Below, in pieces: positions 7,493 to 13,542 of a DNA stretch of 13,567 bases (its first letter is position 1; each line of letters starts with the position of its first letter). Under the pieces are notes generated by a model. That model searched no databases and was not told the DNA's origin. It was given only the letters and a program-made list of their open reading frames with translations. The DNA is from Oscillospiraceae bacterium (lineage in GTDB: Bacteria > Bacillota > Clostridia > Oscillospirales > Ruminococcaceae), in NCBI GenBank assembly GCA_020024235.1, contig JAHHUA010000033.1:1-13567 (forward strand). Direction: 5' to 3'. The position numbers were made by a program, and so were the translations under genes.

Positions 7493-7894
7493 TTATTTTT
7501 TCCCTGTATTTTTAATATAAGCTCCCAAAATTCCGTTAATGTAGGAAGCGTCTTCTTCTACTGCATAAGTTTTTGCCAATTCCACTGCTTCATTAGCTGT
7601 TACGCTGACCGGAATATCATCAAAACAGTTGATTTCGGTAATAGCCATACGCAAAATTGACAATGTGGTTTTAGGGAGACGGTTTATCTTCCATTTATGG
7701 GAATATTCAGAAATTATCTTATCTGCTTCTTCCTGATTTGCAATAGTTTTATTGCAAAGTTCTTTTGCAAATTCATCAATTTCCAAATCTCTGCCCTCAA
7801 CAGCATTGAAAATAATCTCATCAATGCTGTCATTGCTGAAGATTTTTTCAAATATTATTGAAAAAGCCTGTTCTCTTGCTTCATGTCTTGTCAT
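7493..7894 (-). CDS. nusB: Transcription antitermination factor NusB
   Basis: NusB binds boxA RNA with NusE/S10 and supports antitermination of rRNA operons. The 133 residues are a normal length. The N-terminus MTRHEAREQAFSIIFE is typical (usual R-x-x-A-R-E-x-A-x-x-x-L-F), and the C-terminal core RLPKTTLSILRMAITEI (76-92) followed by IPVSVTANEAVELAKTY and INGILGA is diagnostic. A good ribosome binding site, GAGGAG, precedes the ATG. It lies 91 bases after asp23 with a hairpin in the gap, and almost touches xseA. Confidence 0.96.
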   Translation of the reverse strand: MTRHEAREQAFSIIFEKIFSNDSIDEIIFNAVEGRDLEIDEFAKELCNKTIANQEEADKIISEYSHKWKINRLPKTTLSILRMAITEINCFDDIPVSVTANEAVELAKTYAVEEDASYINGILGAYIKNTGKK

Positions 7895-7921
7895 AGAAGT
7901 TTCTCCTCAAATATTAATTTT

Positions 7922-7964
7922 GTTTTACGATAAAACAAGTCCTCACGCTGTATGCGGAGGACTT
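7922..7964 (-). terminator. Hairpin between asp23 and nusB, partial terminator or processing site
   Basis: On the minus strand AAGTCCTC (7957-7964) pairs perfectly with GAGGACTT (7937-7944). Inside, CGC and GCG can add three pairs around an ATACA loop with one bulged T. This is a GC-rich, stable stem in an AT-rich gap. It is followed only by TGTTTTATCG, a poor U tract, so termination would be incomplete at best. Next to it is a smaller dyad, gttttacgataaaac (7922-7936). A role in lowering nusB and downstream expression relative to asp23, or in RNA processing, is inferred from position. Confidence 0.5.
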
Positions 7965-7985
7965 TGAATTAGCTGTGATTGCAAA

Positions 7986-8366
7986 TTACTGAGCCGCAAT
8001 AATTTCCGGTTCTCTTTCTTCAAATTCAATTCCCGCAACACAGATATTTACTCTTGAAACTGTAATACCGGTCATATTTTGCACTGCTTCTTTTACGGCA
8101 TTCTGAATTTTTTCTGATGTTTCAGGAATTTTGGCGCCGTTTTTTAAAACCACATGAATATCAATGGTAGCCACATCATCAGAAAGATTGATAATAATTG
8201 GCTTTGGAGATTGTTTTTTCATAAGCCAACCCTTTATATTAGTGGTAAATGTTGCCAAATCCGCAACACCGTTTATTTCTTTTGAAGCAGTGCCGGCAAT
8301 AGATGCAATTACTTCTTTGGAAATTTTAAGGCTTCCAGTCGGTTGTCTGTTTTCAACATTACTCAT
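7986..8366 (-). CDS. Asp23/Gls24 family protein (YqhY-like)
   Basis: This 126-residue protein belongs to the Asp23/Gls24 (DUF322) family. Recognisable features are the start GSLKISKEVIASIAGTASKE (11-30), the middle INGVADLA, VATIDIHVVLKNGAKIPETS (64-83), then the amphipathic helix IQNAVKEAVQNMTGITVSRVNI and the typical end VNICVAGIEFEE. Family members are small alkaline-shock or membrane-envelope associated proteins; YqhY of Bacillus, which precedes nusB, has been linked to regulation of acetyl-CoA carboxylase, but no accBC genes lie here. It is the first gene of the housekeeping operon. A GAGG ribosome binding site lies nine bases before the ATG. Exact function here is unknown. Confidence 0.92.
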   Translation of the reverse strand: MSNVENRQPTGSLKISKEVIASIAGTASKEINGVADLATFTTNIKGWLMKKQSPKPIIINLSDDVATIDIHVVLKNGAKIPETSEKIQNAVKEAVQNMTGITVSRVNICVAGIEFEEREPEIIAAQ

Positions 8367-8419
8367 ATATCATTACCTCACTCGAAACAAATATTTTTTA
8401 TGCAATTAGTATGTATATC

Positions 8420-8447
8420 ATTATAACATAAAATTGTATATTAACAA
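8420..8447 (-). promoter_or_regulatory. Sigma-A type promoter ahead of asp23 and the housekeeping operon
   Basis: On the minus strand TTGTTA (8442-8447) is followed after 16 bases by a perfect TATAAT (8420-8425). Transcription would begin near 8413, giving a leader of about 45 bases before asp23. It lies in the only sizeable gap between the MATE gene and asp23 (8367-8490), so it is the likely main promoter for asp23 to recN. No riboswitch or clear terminator was seen in this gap. Confidence 0.75.
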
Positions 8448-8490
8448 GGTATTTTTATAAATATTTTTTGAATTTTTACGTATATTTTTT

Positions 8491-9825
8491 TCATTTTAAA
8501 CCAGTGCCTTTTATATTTGAGAAATGAGAAGCTTTTAAATACCTGTTTTTCAGGATAAATGTAAATACGGCACAAATTGATTCCGAAACTGCCACGCCCA
8601 GCCATACCATATCTTTTCCCCCTATCAGCACTGTCAATGCAATACCCACGGGAATTAAAATAAATCCGCGAAGAGATGATATGATAAAAGAATATTTCGG
8701 TTTTTCCACCGCAGTAAAAAAGCCCAAAGTAATCACATTAAATCCAATAACAAGGAAGCAATATGAGAAAATTTTAAGTGCTTTTACTGCATAGGAAATA
8801 AATTCATCACTTTCTCCGGAAATAAAAATATTTATAATGCCTCTGCTGAAAATACGGAAAACCAGGAACAATACCATTCCACTAATAAATGCAGAAAAAA
8901 TACCCATTTTATAAAGTTTCTTTATGTTTTTATAGTTATTTTCACCCAAAGCATAGCTGATAAGAGGCTGTATTCCCTGAGAAATACCTGCCATTGTCAT
9001 CAGTACCAAATTAAATATGTATGATATAATAGTATAAATTACTACACCACTGTTACCTATTAGTTTAACAAGTACAATATTATACATAAACACAGTTACT
9101 CCGCTGGAAACTTCCATTATACAATCAGGAAGTCCCAAAGGAATAATAATTTTATAAACTGACAAATCGGGTTTTACTTTTACAAATTTCAAATTGGACT
9201 TTTTCCCCATAAAATGTATAAAGAAAATAACAAAAGATGTTACCTGTGCTATACCTGTAGCCCAGGCAGCACCGTTTATACCCCAATTCAGTTTAATTAC
9301 AAAAATGTAATCAAGTCCTATATTGGTAATAGCTCCTAAACACATACAGGCTGTAGCAAGTACGGGAAATCCATCGGTTTTTACAAGTACTTCCAGACAA
9401 TAGGACAATATATAAAATATACTGAATGAAATAAGTATGCCCAAATATGATTTTACATAATCCAAAGTTTCCGCATTTGCTCCGAGAAAATGTGCTATAC
9501 TATCAAGATTAAGGATACCAAATAATGTTATAATCACTGATAAAACCGCTAAAACATAAAAATTCAGGGAAAATACCCTGTTTGCCTCATCATGATCACC
9601 TTTTCCCATAGCAACCGAAACCAAAGTCGAAGTACCTACCGTAAACCATAAAGCCAAACCAAACAAAACATTTACAAATGGTACAGATATATTTACCGCA
9701 GCCAATGCCAATTCGCTTACTCCGTTAGATACAAATATGCCATCCACCATTGTGTAGATTGTAAAAACCCACATTGAAACCACTGACGGAATAGCGTATT
9801 TTAAAAACTTCTTTCCGATACTCAT
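8491..9825 (-). CDS. MATE family multidrug/cation antiporter
   Basis: The 444-residue protein is an inner-membrane transporter with about 12 predicted helices in two halves, as expected for MATE exporters that use Na+ or H+ gradients to expel drugs or cationic metabolites. The N-terminus FLKYAIPSVVSMWVFTIYTM followed by VDGIFVSNGVSELALAAVNI is the typical clostridial/MepA-like first two helices. Later signatures are GMGKGDHDEANRVFSLN-like loop 2 (about 74-90), ATACMCLGAITNIGLDYIFV, WGINGAAWATGIAQV (about 180-194) and GISQGIQPLISYALGENNYK in the second half. Substrate cannot be predicted. It has its own promoter and lies behind the spoIIIA terminator, so it is probably transcribed alone. It sits between two blocks that are usually close, suggesting insertion into the locus. 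No obvious terminator follows it. Confidence 0.95.
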   Translation of the reverse strand: MSIGKKFLKYAIPSVVSMWVFTIYTMVDGIFVSNGVSELALAAVNISVPFVNVLFGLALWFTVGTSTLVSVAMGKGDHDEANRVFSLNFYVLAVLSVIITLFGILNLDSIAHFLGANAETLDYVKSYLGILISFSIFYILSYCLEVLVKTDGFPVLATACMCLGAITNIGLDYIFVIKLNWGINGAAWATGIAQVTSFVIFFIHFMGKKSNLKFVKVKPDLSVYKIIIPLGLPDCIMEVSSGVTVFMYNIVLVKLIGNSGVVIYTIISYIFNLVLMTMAGISQGIQPLISYALGENNYKNIKKLYKMGIFSAFISGMVLFLVFRIFSRGIINIFISGESDEFISYAVKALKIFSYCFLVIGFNVITLGFFTAVEKPKYSFIISSLRGFILIPVGIALTVLIGGKDMVWLGVAVSESICAVFTFILKNRYLKASHFSNIKGTGLK

Positions 9826-9836
9826 TTAATCCACAT
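9822..9836 (-). other. Four-codon leader ORF overlapping the MATE start
   Basis: On the minus strand AAAGGAG (9841-9847) is followed after four bases by ATG TGG ATT AAA TGA (encoding M-W-I-K). The TGA overlaps the ATG of the MATE gene (ATGA-type junction). The ribosome binding site is 15 bases from the MATE ATG, too far for efficient direct initiation, but well placed for the mini-ORF. Translation of the transporter could therefore depend on termination-reinitiation after the mini-ORF. This is an inference from spacing alone. Confidence 0.4.
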
Positions 9837-9877
9837 ATATCTCCTTTGCATGATATATTTACGGCTTTATAAAAGGC

Positions 9878-9906
9878 ATAATAGCACAGAAAGTATTTTT
9901 TGTCAA
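9878..9906 (-). promoter_or_regulatory. Consensus sigma-A promoter for the MATE gene
   Basis: The minus strand has a perfect TTGACA (9901-9906), a 17-base spacer and TATTAT (9878-9883). Initiation near 9871 would give a leader of about 45 bases before the MATE start. It is the best housekeeping promoter on the minus strand in this window. Confidence 0.85.
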
Positions 9907-9968
9907 ATTAGATGAATATTTATAAATTTTATTATTTTAATCTGGTGATTAAAATTGTTATAATCTAT

Positions 9969-10019
9969 AAAAAAAACAGCTTTTAAACCTACCGAAATTC
10001 ACAGGTGATTTAAAAGCTG
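9969..10019 (-). terminator. Intrinsic terminator of the spoIIIA operon
   Basis: On the minus strand CAGCTTTTAAA (10009-10019) pairs perfectly with TTTAAAAGCTG (9977-9987); an ACCT/AGGT extension can pair further inside after a short bulge. The stem is followed at once by eight T residues (9969-9976). It lies 92 bases downstream of the spoIIIAH stop and just upstream of the MATE promoter, separating the two units. On the plus strand there is no T tract, so it acts in one direction only. Confidence 0.9.
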
Positions 10020-10034
10020 ATATATAATGAATTT

Positions 10035-10078
10035 AGTTTTCAAAGTTATGATAATCCTAACCGGTTTATACGAAAACT
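10035..10078. repeat. Small inverted repeat in the spoIIIAH 3' region
   Basis: agttttc (10035-10041) and gaaaact (10072-10078) are inverted copies separated by 30 bases that include the palindrome aaccggtt (10059-10066). It lies between the spoIIIAH stop and the terminator. It may fold in the transcript, but no function can be assigned. Confidence 0.35.
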
Positions 10079-10110
10079 GTTTTTACTTTTATAACTACAG
10101 AGCCTGACTG

Positions 10111-10683
10111 TTATTTATCCACTTCAATTATAGAAACTTTATCAGAGGAAACATTGGTTTCTTTTGCTATAATATCCCATATTTGTGCAGTTTCATCTGC
10201 CAATAAACCCTGAGTCTTTATAACTACATCTACTCTGTCCTCATCTAAATAAACCATACAGTCCTCAAACCCTTTGGCTTTTATTAGATTTTCTATTTTG
10301 CCCTCCACTTCAATGGCTTTGGCAAAAGCAGAGGCTTTTTCAGCCAGTTTGGTTTTATCCTCGGTTCCTAAATTGCTGTCAGCTAAAACTTCTTTTAAAG
10401 TTGCTATGGCTTCATCACGGGATTTGGTACGGGAAAGTTTGGCTTCTGCAAAGTAAGCCTTTTCTTTTGCTTCTTCCACCTTGCCTTCCACATATTTGGC
10501 ATCACCGTAATTTTTGCCGCTTTTCTCTTTGGATTTATCTTCATTTACACCTTCCACCACGGAATTTGATGCTGCCAGTTCTCTGCCTATATCAGCATAT
10601 TGCCAGTTTAAATAAACTGCTGCACCTAACCCCAGTACAAGTGCCCCTAAAATAACCTCTCTTTTTCCGAATTTCTTTTTCAT
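10111..10683 (-). CDS. spoIIIAH: Stage III sporulation protein AH
   Basis: SpoIIIAH is the mother-cell component that spans the outer forespore membrane and binds SpoIIQ across the intermembrane space, forming the feeding-tube channel. The 190-residue product has a single N-terminal membrane segment (ILGALVLGLGAAVYLNWQYA, about 11-30), then a charged, alanine/lysine-rich helical linker (about 45-130), and a C-terminal ring-building (EscJ/YscJ-like) domain, with GFEDCMVYLDEDRVDVVIKT at about 138-157 and ETAQIWDIIAKETNVSSDKV at 164-183. The order is right for the last gene of the operon. GGAGG lies eight bases before the ATG. It follows spoIIIAG by 18 bases and is followed by the operon terminator. 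Length is a little shorter than Bacillus SpoIIIAH (about 218), the difference being in the linker. Confidence 0.95.
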   Translation of the reverse strand: MKKKFGKREVILGALVLGLGAAVYLNWQYADIGRELAASNSVVEGVNEDKSKEKSGKNYGDAKYVEGKVEEAKEKAYFAEAKLSRTKSRDEAIATLKEVLADSNLGTEDKTKLAEKASAFAKAIEVEGKIENLIKAKGFEDCMVYLDEDRVDVVIKTQGLLADETAQIWDIIAKETNVSSDKVSIIEVDK

Positions 10684-10701
10684 GCTCAGTTCCTCCGTAT
10701 A

Positions 10702-11244
10702 TCATTCTGATTTTATTTTACTTACCGACACTTTCGTGGACGGTATATCCAAAACAGTAGTTACTATTTGGATAATTTCATTTTTTATAACAGGATCATC
10801 TCCCCCTTCGCAAAGAACAGCCACCCCTCTGATTTTAGGCTGAATTTTTCTTTCCACTAAAGCTTCTCTGCCGTTTTGTCCGTCTATAACTATGTAGTTA
10901 CTTTCTTTGCTGTCCCTTTTTTGAACACTTTCGTTTTCATTGTTTTTTATATCTCTGGCTTCATCAAAACTGTTTCTTTCCTCAGTGGCATATTTATATT
11001 CCACACCGTTTTCCAATGTTATCATAATTTTGGTTATGCCTGCCCCATCTGTAAAGGATATCATCTCCTCCAATTTATTTTCCATACAGATTATATATTC
11101 GTTTTCGGTTTGAATTTCCTTCTCTTTTTCGGGTTTATGAGTGGTTCCCACAGAAGAAAAAAACAAAAGTGCTATTCCAATAAGTCCTGCTGCAACTATA
11201 TATTTTGTAAATTTATCACTTTTTAAAATCTCCTCCAATTTCAT
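10702..11244 (-). CDS. spoIIIAG: Stage III sporulation protein AG
   Basis: SpoIIIAG forms a large ring in the mother-cell side of the SpoIIIA-SpoIIQ channel. The product, 180 residues from the ATG at 11244, has one membrane segment near the N-terminus (YIVAAGLIGIALLFFSS, about 16-32), an acidic/charged linker and the conserved C-terminal ring-building motif with PKIRGVAVLCEGGDD (about 136-150) followed by VIKNEIIQIVTTVLDIPSTK. A TTG two codons earlier (11250) is an alternative; the ATG is preferred because GTGGGG lies seven bases before it. It overlaps spoIIIAF by 29 bases. A strong AGGAG-like sequence (GGAGGAG) occurs inside its first codons but no in-frame start follows it. Confidence 0.94.
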   Translation of the reverse strand: MKLEEILKSDKFTKYIVAAGLIGIALLFFSSVGTTHKPEKEKEIQTENEYIICMENKLEEMISFTDGAGITKIMITLENGVEYKYATEERNSFDEARDIKNNENESVQKRDSKESNYIVIDGQNGREALVERKIQPKIRGVAVLCEGGDDPVIKNEIIQIVTTVLDIPSTKVSVSKIKSE

Positions 11245-11716
11245 TTTCAAACCCCACTTCCTTTGTTTTTAACTTTATTCCCAAAGTATTTAATATTTCT
11301 TCCGCTTCTTTTTGCCTTTCCTCACAGTTTGGCGGCAAAATAATTTCAGCATAGTTTATTTCTACACTGTGGTCATTTTTTATTGTAACATTAACATTTA
11401 TTTCATCTGCTATTATATTTATGCCGATGAGTTCTCGGTTTATTACTGATTTTATATTTTCTTCCACTGTTTTTTTTAAAATTTCATCAGCACGCTCAAT
11501 TACTTTGGGGTTATATATTTCATTTTTTGAAAAATCTTCTGAAAATAAATTATGCAAATCATTTTTTAAAGGAAAAGACAAAATCATCAGCATTATTATA
11601 AGACCTGTGATAAATTTCATGGCTTTTTCTCCGAATTTAGGCACAGCCCCTGCAAACACGGCACAAACAATGCTTATACAACATAAGCCATAGGCAAAAT
11701 TTCTTATTTTGTCCAT
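11216..11716 (-). CDS. spoIIIAF: Stage III sporulation protein AF
   Basis: This 166-residue SpoIIIAF has two N-terminal membrane helices (about 6-26 and 33-49, NFAYGLCCISIVCAVFAGAV and FITGLIIMLMILSF) and a soluble C-terminal domain with conserved VIERADEILKKTVEENIKSV and the ring-building-like part NDHSVEINYAEIILP. It is part of the mother-cell SpoIIIA membrane complex; its precise role is less well defined than that of AG or AH. It starts directly at the spoIIIAE stop with no gap (TAAATG), a coupling arrangement, with GGTGG as a plausible ribosome binding site. It overlaps spoIIIAG at its end. Confidence 0.93.
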   Translation of the reverse strand: MDKIRNFAYGLCCISIVCAVFAGAVPKFGEKAMKFITGLIIMLMILSFPLKNDLHNLFSEDFSKNEIYNPKVIERADEILKKTVEENIKSVINRELIGINIIADEINVNVTIKNDHSVEINYAEIILPPNCEERQKEAEEILNTLGIKLKTKEVGFENEIGGDFKK

Positions 11717-12844
11717 TTAACCACCTGCCCCTATAAATATGGCAATTCCTAATGATATTACTACCATCACCGCATAAGCTGACAAAAAAGACAGCGTTAT
11801 TTTCATAGCTTCACTACAGATATTTAATATACTTCCGATTTCTTTTATACCTAAAACACTAAAAATAAACATAGAGATTTTACAGGTTATATACCAAACT
11901 GCTGCCTTTATCACAGAGGGCAAAAGAGAAATAAGAACCATACCAACACCGAAAACTCCCAAAGAGGATTTAATGATTTTTAAGCAAATACCCGCTGTGC
12001 TGAAAGCATCTGACACTGCTGAGCCTATTATAGGTACAAATCCCGATATGGCAAATTTAGCAGTTTTTACAGCCAAATTATCAGTGGCAGTTCCTATAAT
12101 GCTTTGAAGAGATAAAAATCCTGTAAACAAAAACATAATAAATCCCAAAAGCCACACCATAAAATTTTTTATAGCATTGCCCATATCGGTTATTTCCGAC
12201 CTTTGAGAAACAGAGCCTGCAAAACCCAATGATATATATATTCCCAAAAACGGTAAAGCAATTTTTTGAAGAAGTCCCGATGTAATATTGCATACTGCCA
12301 GTACTCCCATATTGTATGCTCCGGCAGTTGTAGGCATACCTGAAGAAATCATAACGGCTGATATGGAGGGAATCAGTGATGATATAAACACATTGCAGTC
12401 CTGAGCTGCTTTTACTCCGATTTTTATGCAGTTTATTACCGGTGAAAGCAAAAACCCCGAAACACATAAAATAGCGGTAGTGCGAAAAATAGTTTCCGCC
12501 TGTTTTTCTCCGAAAGAGTTCATCAGTGTTTTTACAGCACCTATAAGTATTGCAGCTACAATAGTTTCTGCCATAACTTTTGAAGGTTTTCGCAAAGTAT
12601 CAGCAGCATATTTTAAAGATAAGTTTACAACTTCAGACGGTTTCATTTTGAGTATATCCGAAAAATTGGGACTTTTTCCGCTAAATTCATAATAGTTTTT
12701 CTGCATTTCCCGTGGAATATTTCTGATTATTTCTTCACCGATTTCTTCTGCACCATTTTCAAAATCCTCATATGCAAAAGCTGTTACGGTACTTAATACA
12801 ATCATAATTGTTACTATAATAATTTTTATGTATTTTAAAGCCAT
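11717..12844 (-). CDS. spoIIIAE: Stage III sporulation protein AE
   Basis: SpoIIIAE is a polytopic membrane protein of the SpoIIIA channel, distantly comparable to export-apparatus components. The 375-residue product begins with a signal-peptide-like segment (YIKIIIVTIMIVLSTVTAFA, about 5-24) and a charged extracytoplasmic region (about 25-90), then about seven to eight hydrophobic helices, including the conserved PSISAVMISSGMPTTAGAYN block (about 164-183) and FAISGFVPIIGSAVSDAFST (about 267-286). Length matches the family (about 375-400). Its ATG overlaps the last codons of spoIIIAD by ten bases (ATGGCTTTAA), so translation is coupled. A second open frame of 128 codons inside it (12081-12467) is a shadow. 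Confidence 0.96.
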   Translation of the reverse strand: MALKYIKIIIVTIMIVLSTVTAFAYEDFENGAEEIGEEIIRNIPREMQKNYYEFSGKSPNFSDILKMKPSEVVNLSLKYAADTLRKPSKVMAETIVAAILIGAVKTLMNSFGEKQAETIFRTTAILCVSGFLLSPVINCIKIGVKAAQDCNVFISSLIPSISAVMISSGMPTTAGAYNMGVLAVCNITSGLLQKIALPFLGIYISLGFAGSVSQRSEITDMGNAIKNFMVWLLGFIMFLFTGFLSLQSIIGTATDNLAVKTAKFAISGFVPIIGSAVSDAFSTAGICLKIIKSSLGVFGVGMVLISLLPSVIKAAVWYITCKISMFIFSVLGIKEIGSILNICSEAMKITLSFLSAYAVMVVISLGIAIFIGAGG

Positions 12845-13224
12845 ATCAGTTTCCCCGCTAAGTCCAAAATTCCTGCCAAAAGAGGTGCAGAAAGAACCAG
12901 CAATGCGGTTTTCCCTGCTATTTCAACCTTAGAGGCTATGGCGGTTTCACCACTGTCCCTGCATACATCAGCAGAAACCTGTGTCAAAAAGCATATTCCC
13001 AGCGACTTTGTGAGAATTTCCAAGAAACCTCTGCCTGATGTAATTCCATTTATTATGTTTTTCATAATATTTATTACCGGTGTCAAAGATTTAAGTATCC
13101 AAAACAGAATTATTGCCCCTGCTACTATTGTAACTGCCAGTGCCATTTCCTTTTTATGTTGTTTCAGCACTACTGCTGCTACTACAGCTGCAAAAGCTAT
13201 TCCTGTTACTTTTATAATATCCAT
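12835..13224 (-). CDS. spoIIIAD: Stage III sporulation protein AD
   Basis: This is a 129-residue hydrophobic protein with about four membrane helices. VTGIAFAAVVAAVVLKQHKK at about 6-25 with the conserved K-x-x-x-P/K-E-M-A pattern, IILFWILKS near 39-47, SLGICFLTQVSADVCRDSGE (74-93) and ASKVEIAGKTALLVLSAPLL (97-116) are diagnostic for SpoIIIAD. It is a membrane part of the SpoIIIA complex in the mother cell. AGGAGG (13229-13234) precedes the ATG by about five bases. It follows spoIIIAC by 11 bases and overlaps spoIIIAE. Confidence 0.95.
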   Translation of the reverse strand: MDIIKVTGIAFAAVVAAVVLKQHKKEMALAVTIVAGAIILFWILKSLTPVINIMKNIINGITSGRGFLEILTKSLGICFLTQVSADVCRDSGETAIASKVEIAGKTALLVLSAPLLAGILDLAGKLIWL

Positions 13225-13235
13225 TTGTCCTCCTT

Positions 13236-13430
13236 TTAAAGTCTGAACAGAGTTTTAACTGTAGTGAATAATGTATTAATTTGATTAATTATCATCATCA
13301 GCACCACAATAAGTCCTGCCAGTGTAGTCATCATCGCCTGTTCTTCTCTCCCTGAGCGAATAAGTACCTGATTTAATACCGCCACTATTATACCTATGGC
13401 AGCAATCTTAAAAATTAAATCCACATCCAT
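13236..13430 (-). CDS. spoIIIAC: Stage III sporulation protein AC
   Basis: A 64-residue protein with two membrane helices (about 4-24 and 33-52) joined by the conserved loop RSGREEQAMMTTLAGLI. The sequence MDVDLIFKIAAIGIIVAVLN at the start is characteristic. Length fits the family (about 65-68). It is the first gene of this operon; in Bacillus it would be third, after spoIIIAA and spoIIIAB. AAAGGGG (13441-13447) precedes the ATG by ten bases. The sequence from here to the tRNA (13431-13542) holds two promoters but no trace of spoIIIAB. Confidence 0.95.
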   Translation of the reverse strand: MDVDLIFKIAAIGIIVAVLNQVLIRSGREEQAMMTTLAGLIVVLMMIINQINTLFTTVKTLFRL

Positions 13431-13449
13431 GATTTTTGTTCCCCTTTCA

Positions 13450-13459
13450 GCTTGTCTTA
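13450..13459 (-). promoter_or_regulatory. Possible SpoIIID binding site near the spoIIIAC start
   Basis: TAAGACAAGC on the minus strand matches all ten positions of the B. subtilis SpoIIID consensus WWRRACARNY. It lies about 20 bases upstream of the spoIIIAC ATG, close to the presumed transcription start, where a repressor could act. The motif is degenerate, so chance cannot be excluded. Confidence 0.3.
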
Positions 13460-13492
13460 TTTTATAATATTAATATTATCTTTCTAATATTA
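13459..13492 (-). promoter_or_regulatory. Possible sigma-E promoter region of the spoIIIAC operon
   Basis: On the minus strand TAATATT (13486-13492) fits the sigma-E -35 pattern kmATATT. Two -10 candidates follow: AATATTAT after 14 bases (about five of eight matches to CATACAAT) and TATAAAAT (13459-13466, six of eight) after 19 bases, which is too wide. The region is the only place for an operon promoter on this strand. The extreme AT content makes matches easy, so the exact boxes are uncertain. Confidence 0.35.
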
Positions 13493-13502
13493 CTCAAAAC
13501 CA

Positions 13503-13530
13503 TTGACTTAATTTAATTTTCTGATATAAT
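13503..13530 (+). promoter_or_regulatory. Sigma-A promoter of the tRNA gene
   Basis: TTGACT (13503-13508), a 16-base spacer and perfect TATAAT (13525-13530) precede the tRNA 5' end by 12 bases. The placement is typical of stable-RNA promoters in Firmicutes and diverges from spoIIIAC. Confidence 0.85.
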
Positions 13531-13542
13531 GAAGTCATAGAT

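Noticed and set aside
8367..8490. Search for a riboswitch or small gene between MATE and asp23
   Set aside because: The gap is AT-rich with a promoter and short leader only; no structured RNA motif or ORF with a ribosome binding site was found.
9913..9926. ARG-box-like TGAAT-ATTT-ATAAA just upstream of the MATE promoter
   Set aside because: The right half has two mismatches in five, and there is no reason to expect arginine control of this transporter; position beside an argR operon was the only lure.
10401..10655. 84-codon plus-strand frame opposite spoIIIAH, rich in Leu, His and Pro
   Set aside because: The composition mirrors the Lys/Ala/Glu-rich linker of SpoIIIAH on the other strand; no initiation signals.
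12081..12467. A 128-codon open frame on the minus strand inside spoIIIAE
   Set aside because: It is a different frame of a clearly conserved gene, rich in Tyr, Cys and Ser in a pattern expected of frameshifted membrane codons, with no ribosome binding site or family resemblance.
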